From contig JAMPGL010000025.1 of assembly GCA_023663945.1 (NCBI GenBank), positions 1 to 54,509 of the forward strand: a stretch of DNA of 54,509 bases. Direction: 5' to 3'. The DNA comes from Lachnospiraceae bacterium (GTDB lineage: Bacteria; Bacillota; Clostridia; Lachnospirales; Lachnospiraceae). Below the pieces are notes generated by a model, which was given only the letters and a program-made list of their open reading frames with translations, searched no databases and was not told the DNA's origin. The position numbers and the translations under genes are program-made. Below are positions 8,074 to 16,625 of the stretch, in pieces (the first letter of the stretch is position 1; each line of letters starts with the position of its first letter).

Positions 8074-9720
8074 CTATCTCATAATATGAAGCAGTTCCGC
8101 CAGCCTTCGGAACAGGAATCCTCCCGCCATCTCGTCCAATTCCTCATCCTTAAAGGCACGGGTAATCGTCAAAAGAAGCAGGTATACCGCCACAGCCGCA
8201 ATCAGACAGATCATCATGGAGAGAAGCGGCCCTAAGAGCGGTTCAAAAAGTTTATTTAAAAGCATTGCCGCCACTCCTGCAATTGCCGCCGCCACAATCG
8301 TCACCGCAAAGGTTCTGATCCATTCCTGCCGATATTGCAGCCCCCGCATGATTATCCAAAAACCGGCACCTGCCGTAACTAGATAAAACACTCCGCTTCC
8401 AATGATAAGCGCCATAATTCCCATGCCGGAATTGACAAGCAAAAACATAACCCCTCCATGAAGTACAAATGCGGTGCCTCCGATGCCTGCCGCATAAGAA
8501 GTCTTTTTACTTTTAAGCAGAATGTCCATAAAAATTGTCGAAAAAACAAGCAGGGGGACGACAGTGCTTCCTGCCTGCGTCCAGACTGCCGCCTGCTGGT
8601 TATCTCCGCCAAAGATAACGTTCAGCAGGTTTTCCGCCAGTACCGCCAGCAGAACAGCCGCAGGAATAACGATTACCGCACACTGATGAACCAAGGTTCC
8701 CAGTCTTTCCCGCGCTGTGCGGTATTCATCCCGATCCCACAAAGAGGCAATTCTGCGAACCGACAGAAGACAGATCATACAGACCGCCTCACCGACAATC
8801 CCTGTAAGGGCAAGCGTCTTCGCGTAGTAAGCTCCCCACTGTCCTGCATAGGTTCCGGCTTCCCCGCCAAAACGGAATAAAATGATTTCACCAGCCAGCG
8901 TCACTCCATGAAAAAGAAACCAGTACAGAGCGTCAATTCCCCCTGTTCCCAAAATCATATGCAGAAGGTACAGGCGGCTGTCCTGATTTTTGGACATTTC
9001 CCGTCCCAGCTGGTTTCTGATGTTTCTCCGAAATATCACATACAAGATCAGTCCATGAAGAAAACATACGATAGATGCCGCAAGGAGTCCGATGCTGGCT
9101 CCCTTTGCCCCGTAAGCGCTGGTATAATCCGCATTTTGAAGAAGGGCGGATACCTTAGTTCCATAATCCTTATAAAGCGCCGCCCCTGCTATTCCGCCTG
9201 CAAAGACAGCAATCACCTGCAGAATCAAAGAATGCATGGCAGGGATGTGGGAACCGTTCCCCTGAAAATATCCGCGGAATACTCCCGTCAACAGGAAAAA
9301 TGGAACAGCAGGCGCCATCATGGCAATGGAAAGCCCCGCAATGGGAAACTTAAGCAGTTTCATCGCAATCAGCTGTGCCGAAAATAGGATTCCCAGCCCG
9401 AGAACCACTCCCAGAACACCGGCAATGCAGACCGCTCCGCCAAGCACCCTCTGCGCACTTCTATATTGATCTCTTCTGACCCGGTACCTGACCAGTGATG
9501 CCGCCGCTTCCGACAGCCCAAAGGAAATCGTGCCTGCAAGCACATAATAAATCTCATTGGTGCTTCCAAAGCACGCCATCCCTATATCGCCAATCTGCTT
9601 AGACATCACCAGCCGGAATATCAGCATTCCGATAACGCTGATTCCCGTAACCAGAATAAAACTATCTTTTCTTGCGTTTCTCTTTGCAGAAGAATATTTT
9701 TTCTCACTTAATTTCTTCAT
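8074..9720 (-). CDS. Oligosaccharide/lipid flippase, MOP superfamily (SpoVB/MurJ-like)
   Basis: A 548-residue polytopic membrane protein with roughly 12-14 hydrophobic segments and a basic cytoplasmic N-terminus (KKLSEKKYSSAKRNARK). The layout matches polysaccharide-biosynthesis proteins of the MOP flippase superfamily, including SpoVB and MurJ-type lipid II flippases. Conserved-looking pieces are FGLSEAAASLVRYR and FFLLTGVFRGYFQGNGSHIPAM in the first half, the latter a hallmark of SpoVB-like proteins. It begins 15 bases after ybeY and so lies at the end of that operon. A role in exporting spore-cortex or wall precursor lipid is plausible but inferred from family only. Confidence 0.75.
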   Translation of the reverse strand: MKKLSEKKYSSAKRNARKDSFILVTGISVIGMLIFRLVMSKQIGDIGMACFGSTNEIYYVLAGTISFGLSEAAASLVRYRVRRDQYRSAQRVLGGAVCIAGVLGVVLGLGILFSAQLIAMKLLKFPIAGLSIAMMAPAVPFFLLTGVFRGYFQGNGSHIPAMHSLILQVIAVFAGGIAGAALYKDYGTKVSALLQNADYTSAYGAKGASIGLLAASIVCFLHGLILYVIFRRNIRNQLGREMSKNQDSRLYLLHMILGTGGIDALYWFLFHGVTLAGEIILFRFGGEAGTYAGQWGAYYAKTLALTGIVGEAVCMICLLSVRRIASLWDRDEYRTARERLGTLVHQCAVIVIPAAVLLAVLAENLLNVIFGGDNQQAAVWTQAGSTVVPLLVFSTIFMDILLKSKKTSYAAGIGGTAFVLHGGVMFLLVNSGMGIMALIIGSGVFYLVTAGAGFWIIMRGLQYRQEWIRTFAVTIVAAAIAGVAAMLLNKLFEPLLGPLLSMMICLIAAVAVYLLLLTITRAFKDEELDEMAGGFLFRRLAELLHIMR

Positions 9721-9735
9721 AAAATCTCCAGTATG

Positions 9736-10242
9736 TCACTTCATCTCTCTTGTTATTCCCAGTGCCGACAGCGCCTGTTCCTGCCTGTCTTCCATCACCT
9801 TTGCCTGCTCGTCTTCCATATGGTCATATCCGCACAAATGAAGCATGCTGTGCGCCGCAAGAAAGGCAAACTCGCGCTTTACGGAATGCCCGTATTTTTC
9901 CGCCTGCTCCGTTACCCTGGGCGCTGAAATAATAATATCGCCGAGCAAAAGCTCTCCGCTTTCCGGGTCAAAGCAGTCCGCCTCATTCTGCTCCGCCATT
10001 TTAAAGTCCCCCTCCCGCTCAAAGGTAAGCATGGGGAAGGAAAGCACATCCGTAGGCGCGTCAACCTGTCTGTATTCCCTGTTAAACTGGCGGATTCCCT
10101 CTTCATCCGTAATCAGCAGATTAACCTGCGCCTCATAAGGACAGTCTTCCATCAAAAGAACCTGTCCCATCACGGCATCCAAAATCTCTTTGGGGTCAAA
10201 ATCAAACTCCACGGCAGTCTCATTTTCAACGTAAGAAGTCAT
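9736..10242 (-). CDS. ybeY: Endoribonuclease YbeY (16S rRNA maturation)
   Basis: A 168-residue metallo-endoribonuclease involved in 16S rRNA 3'-end maturation and ribosome quality control. The zinc signature H-x3-H-x5-H is intact as HSMLHLCGYDH (His131, His135, His141). The other conserved family stretch, YRQVDAPTDVLSFP, is at 57-70, and ELLLGDIIIS near 97 is also typical. The gene overlaps the end of the HD-protein gene by 17 bases, and the order phoH - HD protein - ybeY is the conserved Firmicutes arrangement. Confidence 0.96.
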   Translation of the reverse strand: MTSYVENETAVEFDFDPKEILDAVMGQVLLMEDCPYEAQVNLLITDEEGIRQFNREYRQVDAPTDVLSFPMLTFEREGDFKMAEQNEADCFDPESGELLLGDIIISAPRVTEQAEKYGHSVKREFAFLAAHSMLHLCGYDHMEDEQAKVMEDRQEQALSALGITREMK

Positions 10243-11455
10243 AATATAATTTTTCCTCCACCAAGATTTCCTTCATCTCCTGTAACTCTCCAAAAGTCAA
10301 ATCGCTTCTGTCTATCACGCCGCTCTCAATTCTTCTCTTAAAAATCCCGCCAATCACCTTGGGATAATCAAGCTGAATCTGCGGTTCCTTGGAAAACAGG
10401 TAACTAATGGACGAAATAATCGTATCCGAAAAAAGCAGTATGACCGTCTCCTTGGAAATCATTGGTTCCGTACTGTCAACATACTCCTTTAAGATTTCCC
10501 TGACTCTCTCGGGAAAATGATTCTCCTCCATAATAAGCTGCAAATTCTCCCAAGTGTTTTCCCCTTTTAATATTCCAATTCGATGATAATATCCACACGC
10601 TTTTACAACCGCATCATCCAGATTCAGCCGCTTTGCAATCCGATCGCACAGATAAGCCGTATGCACGGCGTGATAATATTCCTCCTTGGAGGCGTTTTTC
10701 AGCTCCACCAGAAGCGGGCACTCCGGGTCATTGATATCCATGTACAAATCCTGAGTCTTGTACACAATGGAAAAGCTGAAATACTTCAATATGACCAGTA
10801 ATAGTATCAGGCATACCAAAAGGTTCACTGCAGGAATCACAAACATCTGCGGTTTCAGCTGTTCATTCACATAGAGCACTTCCTGAACAGAAAGACAGAC
10901 CATCTGAACCATCATGGATATTAAAAGCGGCAAGCCGATTTTAAAGCTTGTATCCACATAAGAAAACACGATGATTCCTACCAGCCCTCCCACAAAATAT
11001 ACAAAAAAGCTGATAAAGTTTTCTGAGCTTCCCTGAAGCATTGCGGTTATCACAAGAAGCACTGTTCCCGAAAAAATGCCTACGGTCTGATTGGAAAACA
11101 GCATCAGCCCGATAAAGACTGCCAAATACGGCCATCCGCCCTTCGGCAGCATGGGAAACAGCAGACTCCCCACCAGAGAAATCAGATAAAGGATAGTAAA
11201 TCTCCACATATGATCCCTGTTATCAAAAAGAAACGAATCATTCTCCACACTCTGCTCCATGGCAAAAATGATTCCGCAGACCCCCGGAAGTATTAAAATC
11301 ACAATCCCTGATATTTCAATAACAGACCGCTGATATAAATAGGAGGCAAATCCCGCTCCCGCTCCCGTAAGCAGAAAGATTACGACTTCCTGAACCTTCC
11401 GGCTGATACGATCCCTTTTTTCTGTACGGCTGTCCGTTTCGTTATTTTTTGCCAT
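10226..11455 (-). CDS. PgpH-like 7TM HD-domain protein with degenerate HD motif
   Basis: This gene occupies the place of pgpH (yqfF), encoding a c-di-AMP phosphodiesterase, between phoH and ybeY. It has about seven hydrophobic segments (residues 22-230) followed by an HD-like domain. Two features depart from PgpH. At 409 residues it is far shorter than the usual 700 or so, lacking the large extracytoplasmic 7TMR-HDED domain. In addition the metal-binding HD pair, normally YYHDIGK, reads YYHRIGI (His291-Arg292). The first His is retained (near 262) but the loss of Asp makes phosphodiesterase activity unlikely. It may be a ligand-binding pseudoenzyme or purely structural. It overlaps both neighbours (14 and 17 bases), indicating tight translational coupling. 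Confidence 0.8.
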   Translation of the reverse strand: MAKNNETDSRTEKRDRISRKVQEVVIFLLTGAGAGFASYLYQRSVIEISGIVILILPGVCGIIFAMEQSVENDSFLFDNRDHMWRFTILYLISLVGSLLFPMLPKGGWPYLAVFIGLMLFSNQTVGIFSGTVLLVITAMLQGSSENFISFFVYFVGGLVGIIVFSYVDTSFKIGLPLLISMMVQMVCLSVQEVLYVNEQLKPQMFVIPAVNLLVCLILLLVILKYFSFSIVYKTQDLYMDINDPECPLLVELKNASKEEYYHAVHTAYLCDRIAKRLNLDDAVVKACGYYHRIGILKGENTWENLQLIMEENHFPERVREILKEYVDSTEPMISKETVILLFSDTIISSISYLFSKEPQIQLDYPKVIGGIFKRRIESGVIDRSDLTFGELQEMKEILVEEKLYYDFLR

Positions 11456-12449
11456 AGAATGTATTCCTGCCTTTATGCTTAGTATTGCTGTTCACTTTGG
11501 ACTCATAGGTTTCATATGCCTTGACAATTTGCTGCACCAGAGGATGTCTTACCACATCCTTGCTGGACATCTGGCAGAAAGCAATCCCTTCAATGCCCCG
11601 AAGAACCCGGATTGCCACGTCAAGCCCGGATACCGCCCCCAGTGCCAGATCCTTTTGAGATGCATCGCCGGTAACAATCACCTTAGATCCAAACCCGATT
11701 CTGGTCAAAAACATTTTCATCTGAGCCGGAGTTGTGTTCTGCGCCTCATCTAAGATAATATAAGCATTGTCCAAGGTTCTGCCTCTCATATAGGCAAGCG
11801 GAGCCACTTCGATAAGCCCCTTTTCCATATTTCTGCTAAAAGATTCCGCACCCATAATCTGATAAAGAGCGTCATAAAGCGGTCTCAAGTAAGGGTCTAC
11901 CTTACTTTGCAGATCTCCCGGCAGAAATCCAAGCTTCTCTCCCGCCTCTATCGCCGGTCGGGTGAGGATAATTCTCTCTACCTCCTGATTTTTGAACGCC
12001 GTGATTGCCATCGCCATTGCCAGATATGTTTTGCCGGTTCCAGCCGGTCCAAGCCCGAATACAATCATATTGTTCTGAATAGCTTCCACATACTGCTTCT
12101 GCCCTAAGGTTTTGGGCTTTACCGGTTTCCCGGTAACTGTGTGGCAGATTAGCTCCTTGTCAATTTCAAGCAGAACGTCTTCGTTTTCTTCCATGCTCAT
12201 TGTAATTGCATAATCCACATTTTGTTCTTGGATTATATTTCCTCTCTTTGATAACTCTGTCAGCTCCGTAAGTACTGCTTTTGCCTTCCGGACCAAAGCT
12301 TTAGAGCCGCTGATTCTTATTTCCCCGTCACGGTCTACGATTGATACCTGAAACTGTCTCTCAAGCTTTTTGATATGGCTGTCAAACTGCCCGAATACAT
12401 TCTGCTGATCCTCCGCCGGAACTTTGACTGATTCTGAAACCTCTTCCAT
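11442..12449 (-). CDS. phoH: PhoH-family ATPase
   Basis: A 335-residue cytoplasmic P-loop ATPase of the PhoH-like family, thought to act in RNA metabolism. An N-terminal KH-like region (residues 30-75) precedes the ATPase core. The Walker A is GLGPAGTGKT at 132-141, the Walker B YIILDEAQNTTP lies near 230, and a sensor-like motif VIVTGDASQKDL follows. The stop region overlaps the HD-protein start by 14 bases. Upstream, 33 bases separate it from yqfD. The family name comes from E. coli, but a phosphate-starvation role should not be assumed. Confidence 0.93.
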   Translation of the reverse strand: MEEVSESVKVPAEDQQNVFGQFDSHIKKLERQFQVSIVDRDGEIRISGSKALVRKAKAVLTELTELSKRGNIIQEQNVDYAITMSMEENEDVLLEIDKELICHTVTGKPVKPKTLGQKQYVEAIQNNMIVFGLGPAGTGKTYLAMAMAITAFKNQEVERIILTRPAIEAGEKLGFLPGDLQSKVDPYLRPLYDALYQIMGAESFSRNMEKGLIEVAPLAYMRGRTLDNAYIILDEAQNTTPAQMKMFLTRIGFGSKVIVTGDASQKDLALGAVSGLDVAIRVLRGIEGIAFCQMSSKDVVRHPLVQQIVKAYETYESKVNSNTKHKGRNTFYGKK

Positions 12450-12482
12450 CTGTGCTCCTATCTTCTCTCCATAAGAATTATC

Positions 12483-13748
12483 TTATGGTTCTTCCGTTCC
12501 TGCCGACTCTGCCTCCATAGCAGGCTCTTCAATCTGTATAACCCGTGTTTTTCGGCTGATTCCCGTCTTTTCCACTGCCAAAAAATCTGCATTCATCTTC
12601 CAGGTTCCTGAGACCCTTTTTATTGTAACATTTTTTTCTATAATTTGTACCCCTTTTTCCTGTAAAGTTTCTATAAATTTTTGTATTTTTCCTTCAAACA
12701 GCCCTTTTACCTGTTCTTTCGTATATATTTCTTCTTCTACTTGATATTCTCTTGCCAGATAACTTCCTGTATACAGCGGAAGATAATAATTTTTAAAAAT
12801 TTTAAATTGATGCTTTTCCTCTATCACGTCAAACGTTTCATAATCCTTTCCCAAAAGCGGCAGGCACAGCTGCCTGGTTCCAATAATCAAAAACGGCTGT
12901 TTTTTTTCTTTTCCGGTGTAGTGCTTCTCCTCATGCTTCTCGGCAATCTCTTCCGTCAGGGAATAAACGCATTGAAGCATCACATCCGCATCCGCGGTGC
13001 AGTAATCGTACCTTTTTACGGTTCCGTCATCGTTATAGATTGGCACTCCGCCCTCCACGAGAATGTCGCCTCTTTTCACCGCATCTCCTGCCTTAACCAA
13101 CGGAACCCCGCTCCTTGTCACCATGCTGACGATAACGCCGTCCTTTTCCGCCGCCAAATCCATCCCCTCGGACGAAGCCTCCTTCTGCTCATCCTCAGTC
13201 TCCACCATCCGGACCAGATCATTTTCTTTTATCCGAATTAACAGTCTGGTGCCGTCAATCCTTGCGGAAGTCCACGTTACAATGCTGAATTTCTCCCGGA
13301 TGGACTCCTCCAAGGTTTCAATGTCAATCTGCCCCTTTTTCACTCCGGTTCTGATTCCGTTTTCATCGAGAAAATCCTCAAACACATCCGTGGTGACAAA
13401 ATAATTTCCTTCAATTTCCACCGCCCAGATAAATCCCGACATCCAAATCCAAAAGGCAAGGCTTCCCAAAAGCCCTGCAATAAAAATTCTCCGCCTCCAC
13501 ATCCTGACAGAAAGAAAGGGTAGTCCGTAACGTCCTGTTATGACCACCCTGGTTCCCGTTTTTCTGGTAAGACCTTTCAACCGGTAAAAATTTTTGAGAC
13601 TGATATTCATGGTATAATAATCGCCATGATTTACAATATTCCACAAAAACAAATGATGATTACTGCACAGATTCATAAATCTTTCCGGCGAAAATCCCTG
13701 CACCTTGATCGTCAGAAATCCCTGCAGATAACGTATTACCTGTAACAT
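12483..13748 (-). CDS. yqfD: Sporulation protein YqfD
   Basis: A 421-residue protein of the YqfD family, a membrane protein required for normal sporulation in B. subtilis with its gene in the yqfC-yqfD-phoH operon. The first 85 residues are basic and soluble, one hydrophobic segment follows (IFIAGLLGSLAFWIWMSGF), and the long C-terminal part is extracytoplasmic. The start at 13748 is chosen because a GAGGTG ribosome site lies about 5 bases before it; the longer form from 13775 has none. Typical segments are EIEGNYFVTTDVFEDFLDEN after the membrane helix and YLPLYTGSYLAREYQVEE near the end. Confidence 0.9.
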   Translation of the reverse strand: MLQVIRYLQGFLTIKVQGFSPERFMNLCSNHHLFLWNIVNHGDYYTMNISLKNFYRLKGLTRKTGTRVVITGRYGLPFLSVRMWRRRIFIAGLLGSLAFWIWMSGFIWAVEIEGNYFVTTDVFEDFLDENGIRTGVKKGQIDIETLEESIREKFSIVTWTSARIDGTRLLIRIKENDLVRMVETEDEQKEASSEGMDLAAEKDGVIVSMVTRSGVPLVKAGDAVKRGDILVEGGVPIYNDDGTVKRYDYCTADADVMLQCVYSLTEEIAEKHEEKHYTGKEKKQPFLIIGTRQLCLPLLGKDYETFDVIEEKHQFKIFKNYYLPLYTGSYLAREYQVEEEIYTKEQVKGLFEGKIQKFIETLQEKGVQIIEKNVTIKRVSGTWKMNADFLAVEKTGISRKTRVIQIEEPAMEAESAGTEEP

Positions 13749-13778
13749 GCCGCACCTCACATGGTTTATTTTCATGCT

Positions 13779-14111
13779 TTACACAAAGTAACAGATTCTC
13801 TCAATCCATCCGCTGATCTTCATGTCCTCATTTGTATAATAAACAATGCTCAGCCTTTTTCCGCATATTTCAATTTTGCAGGTTTTGCCCTGCAAAAGGA
13901 TTACTTCGCTGGTGTATTCGATAATCCCTTTATAATTTTCAATAAACGCCTCCGTATTGCCTGTGAGTGTCACAATCGATGCTCCAAGCATAGAATCCTT
14001 GGGAAGCTTTAAAGACTCCACCACAAGCTCCCTGCCTGATATGGTCTGTCTTGCTTCTCTCTCTTTCCTTGTGGTATTCCAGTCGTCTTTCATTTTACTT
14101 TTTCTTTTCAT
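13779..14111 (-). CDS. yqfC: Sporulation protein YqfC (YabP/YqfC family)
   Basis: A 110-residue protein matching the YabP/YqfC family of sporulation coat-assembly proteins, small beta-rich proteins made in the mother cell. Typical segments are MLGASIVTLTGNTEAFIENYKGI and the C-terminal GKRLSIVYYTNEDMKISGWIERICYF. It is followed 30 bases later by yqfD, the conserved partner. The start is uncertain: the ATG at 14111 lacks a clear ribosome site, and a possible sigma-E promoter at 14117-14145 would place transcription start near that codon, favouring the ATG at 14093. Confidence 0.88.
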   Translation of the reverse strand: MKRKSKMKDDWNTTRKEREARQTISGRELVVESLKLPKDSMLGASIVTLTGNTEAFIENYKGIIEYTSEVILLQGKTCKIEICGKRLSIVYYTNEDMKISGWIERICYFV

Positions 14112-14116
14112 ACCAT

Positions 14117-14145
14117 ACTATATGAAAAAAGAGTTCTATTTATGA
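14117..14145 (-). promoter_or_regulatory. Possible sigma-E sporulation promoter for yqfCD
   Basis: Minus strand: TCATAAA (14139-14145) and CATATAGT (14117-14124), with 16 bases between the ATA of the -35 and the CATA of the -10. This resembles the mother-cell sigma-E consensus (ATA, about 16 bases, CATACA). yqfCD belongs to the sigma-E regulon in B. subtilis, which is why I looked. The site is AT-rich and the match imperfect. Confidence 0.35.
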
Positions 14146-14615
14146 TACGGCTCTCCTAGAATAATCCGGTAGCTTCTGTATATCTGTTCCAGCAGAATCA
14201 CGCGCATCAATTGATGGGGAAAGGTCATGTTGGAAAAGCTGAGGGCTCTGTCTGACGCCTTAAGGACGCTCCGGTGCAGTCCAAGAGAGCCTCCAATCAC
14301 AAACTGGATATGGCTTTTCCCCTGAATGCCCAGCCGTTCCATCTCTCTGGCAAAGGAAACCGAATCCGGATTAGCGCCCCTAATTTCCAATGTATAGACA
14401 AAGGCATCCTCTTTCAGATGCCTTAAGATCCGAAGCGCTTCCTTTTCTTTAATCTGTTCTTCCTCCGCACTGCCTGCATGATCCGGAGTTTTCTCATCGG
14501 GAACTTCAATAATCTCCAGCCTGCAGTATTTGGAAAGACGCTTTTCGTATTCGGAAACTGCCTTTCTGTAAAAATCTTCTTTTATTTTGCCTACGCAGAT
14601 GATTGTAATCTTCAC
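14136..14615 (-). CDS. rlmH: 23S rRNA (pseudouridine1915-N3)-methyltransferase RlmH
   Basis: A 159-residue SPOUT-class methyltransferase that methylates pseudouridine 1915 in helix 69 of 23S rRNA, acting on 70S ribosomes. It starts with the family motif MKITIICVGKIKEDFYRKAVSEY. The C-terminal trefoil-knot SAM site is FVIGGSLGLHRSVL followed by LSFSNMTFPHQLMRVILLEQIYRSYRIILGEPYHK, which is almost invariant in the family and reaches the C-terminus as usual. The start overlaps the end of the zinc-ribbon gene by 4 bases. Confidence 0.97.
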   Translation of the reverse strand: MKITIICVGKIKEDFYRKAVSEYEKRLSKYCRLEIIEVPDEKTPDHAGSAEEEQIKEKEALRILRHLKEDAFVYTLEIRGANPDSVSFAREMERLGIQGKSHIQFVIGGSLGLHRSVLKASDRALSFSNMTFPHQLMRVILLEQIYRSYRIILGEPYHK

Positions 14616-15364
14616 GCGGACTGTTCTCCATTTTCAAATATTTCCGGGTAGACCTCTTCGATAAGCCTGTCCAGATAAGCCTCATTTAAATTCATAAACT
14701 GCCTGTTTATCCTCTGTTTCATATAATCGATCCGCTGAAAATACTTTAATTCATCCTGCTGCGCGGCAAGCCCCAGCTCCCTGTCAATGGCTTCCTTCTC
14801 CATGTTAGCGACGCACCACTTCTTGATTTCAACAGTAAGATTATTTTCTTTGTATGCCTTCTTTGACAATATTTTTGAATTTCTGAGCGACACGATTCCC
14901 ATCACGATAAACAGCAGGAACATCACCCCCATCACGCCGGTAATCATGTACTTTCCGGTAAGCGACATGCGCATGTCAATGATACCCAAAAAAAACAGAA
15001 TGACAACCACAAATCCCAGACTTCCCACTCCCAAAAGAGCATAGGCTGAGGTTCTGCTGTCTTCTGCTTTTTCCTCGTTGTTCATATACCGATGTTGATA
15101 AGCAGGCCTTGCTTCCTCCTCATCATATTCAAAATCCTTATATCCTTCCGAGCCGGAAAACTCTTCTGTCAAAAACTCATCTGTCCTGCCTTCTTTTTCT
15201 GCCATAGCTTTTGCCGCCGCCAGAATCATTTCCTCGGGAATATCCGTCAAAGTCTCCCTGGCAGGCTCTTTATCCGGCAGTTTGTCCACCAGCTCGCACC
15301 CACAGTCCGCACAGACCTTAATTCCCTCAACATACTCACATTTACATTCCGGACACCATGCCAT
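14612..15364 (-). CDS. Zinc-ribbon membrane protein of unknown function
   Basis: 250 residues. A Cys4 zinc ribbon lies at the extreme N-terminus (CPEC ... CADCGC, Cys4, Cys7, Cys18, Cys21), followed by an acidic soluble stretch to about residue 100. Two hydrophobic helices follow (about 107-130 and 138-163), then a C-terminal soluble tail. Such proteins are common in Lachnospiraceae and often annotated as hypothetical or DUF2007-like. The 4-base overlap with rlmH implies co-translation. No function can be given. Confidence 0.7.
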   Translation of the reverse strand: MAWCPECKCEYVEGIKVCADCGCELVDKLPDKEPARETLTDIPEEMILAAAKAMAEKEGRTDEFLTEEFSGSEGYKDFEYDEEEARPAYQHRYMNNEEKAEDSRTSAYALLGVGSLGFVVVILFFLGIIDMRMSLTGKYMITGVMGVMFLLFIVMGIVSLRNSKILSKKAYKENNLTVEIKKWCVANMEKEAIDRELGLAAQQDELKYFQRIDYMKQRINRQFMNLNEAYLDRLIEEVYPEIFENGEQSA

Positions 15365-15441
15365 ACCCCGTCCCTCCTTTGTAACCCACCTATTATTTTA
15401 CTACGGATTGGCACAGGTTTCCACTTATTTTTGCAGAGCTG

Positions 15442-16524
15442 TTACTTCTTAGCGGAAATCAAGCAGGGAACTCCTATATTTTTATTCTCTTTGGGAAGCA
15501 TCCAGATGTAGTCATCCGGGTTTAAGGTGGACACATAAACCGGCTTTCTCCCAACTTTATCCTTATTTTCATTCTGATAGATCCAGGAACCGTGATCCCC
15601 CTTGGCATTCCATTCCCTGTACTCATTTTCTGCATAAAAGGTTGTCAGGTAAAAATCGCCGTGGACAAGCCCCTTGGAGTAGCTTCCAATCAAATTAGTA
15701 TTATAAATCTTATTTTGTTTGATAAGAGAGGCTTCATAATCGTAGTGCTCCGATCCTTCTCCGTCGGGAAGGTCTTCCGCCCAGGATCCCGTATACTGGT
15801 GGTACAGACAGGGGTCGGTGCTACTGTCCGTATTGTGAATATGGTAATGAATCCATGTTCCGTCCCCGCTTCTCTGCCCGTTTTTCCAGTCTCCGTAATA
15901 GTACTGGTTGTCGGCGTAAACTGCAATTCCCTTCCCCTCCGGCTGTCCGGAAGCATTCCGGTCTCCGTAATAATAAAAGTCCATAGTATTTTTGAGCGCC
16001 CATGACATCGCTTTAAAACGGTCAAGATTTGCCAGATCATCCAATGCTTTTTGATTATTGTCCGCCCAGTAAGCCATCATTTCCTTAAGCTGTTCGTCCC
16101 GGTTATAAGAAACCTTACTGTAATCGGTCTTTTCCGTATTCATAACCTGCCGGTAAGGCGTTGGGGACGCCTCCGCCTCAGTCTGGTCATCCTTGGGCAG
16201 GGAATTATCCTCAGAAACCTCTTCCGGTACGGCAGAAGCTTCCGGCGCCTTATCCTCGTCAGAAGGCTCTGCCGTGACCTCTTCCCTCTTTACTGCCGCG
16301 CCCTCCGCCGGACGGGACTCATCGGCATAATCCATAATGCTCTGCTGTAAGTCCTCCGTCTGCGTCTTATCCTTCTTATTTCCATTTACAATCAGCGTGA
16401 CCGCTAAAATGATGATAATAAGTACAACAGGAACCACGCCGACAATGAGCTTCGCCTTGTCCATCTGACTAAAAAAGCTGTCATCCTGCAAATCAAAATC
16501 TTCCTCGTGAATATTCTTTTTCAT
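15442..16524 (-). CDS. Membrane-anchored protein with MORN-like repeats
   Basis: 360 residues. A cytoplasmic acidic N-terminus is followed by one hydrophobic helix near 28-46, then a long Glu/Asp/Pro/Ser-rich linker (about 50-125). A domain with at least one clear MORN-type repeat comes next (YYYGDWKNGQRSGDGTWIHY near residue 208), flanked by weaker copies (FYYYGDRNASGQPEGKG, YTGSWAEDLPDGEGSEHY). MORN repeats often bind membranes or scaffold proteins; here the domain would face outward. The gene is not overlapping its neighbours; 101 bases separate it from nfnB. No confident partner is apparent. Confidence 0.65.
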   Translation of the reverse strand: MKKNIHEEDFDLQDDSFFSQMDKAKLIVGVVPVVLIIIILAVTLIVNGNKKDKTQTEDLQQSIMDYADESRPAEGAAVKREEVTAEPSDEDKAPEASAVPEEVSEDNSLPKDDQTEAEASPTPYRQVMNTEKTDYSKVSYNRDEQLKEMMAYWADNNQKALDDLANLDRFKAMSWALKNTMDFYYYGDRNASGQPEGKGIAVYADNQYYYGDWKNGQRSGDGTWIHYHIHNTDSSTDPCLYHQYTGSWAEDLPDGEGSEHYDYEASLIKQNKIYNTNLIGSYSKGLVHGDFYLTTFYAENEYREWNAKGDHGSWIYQNENKDKVGRKPVYVSTLNPDDYIWMLPKENKNIGVPCLISAKK

Positions 16525-16625
16525 CTAATTATCCTCTTATTGCTCTTTAACTTTCTGTTTCTTATGTTGTCTATAACTATACAACAGAACTTTTAAATTG
16601 AGGCAAAAGAATTATTAAGATTTTC

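Noticed and set aside
8458-9387. Two plus-strand ORFs of 140 and 159 codons
   Set aside because: Both are antisense to the flippase, Cys/Arg-rich and motif-free, as expected of complementary frames of a GC-moderate membrane gene.
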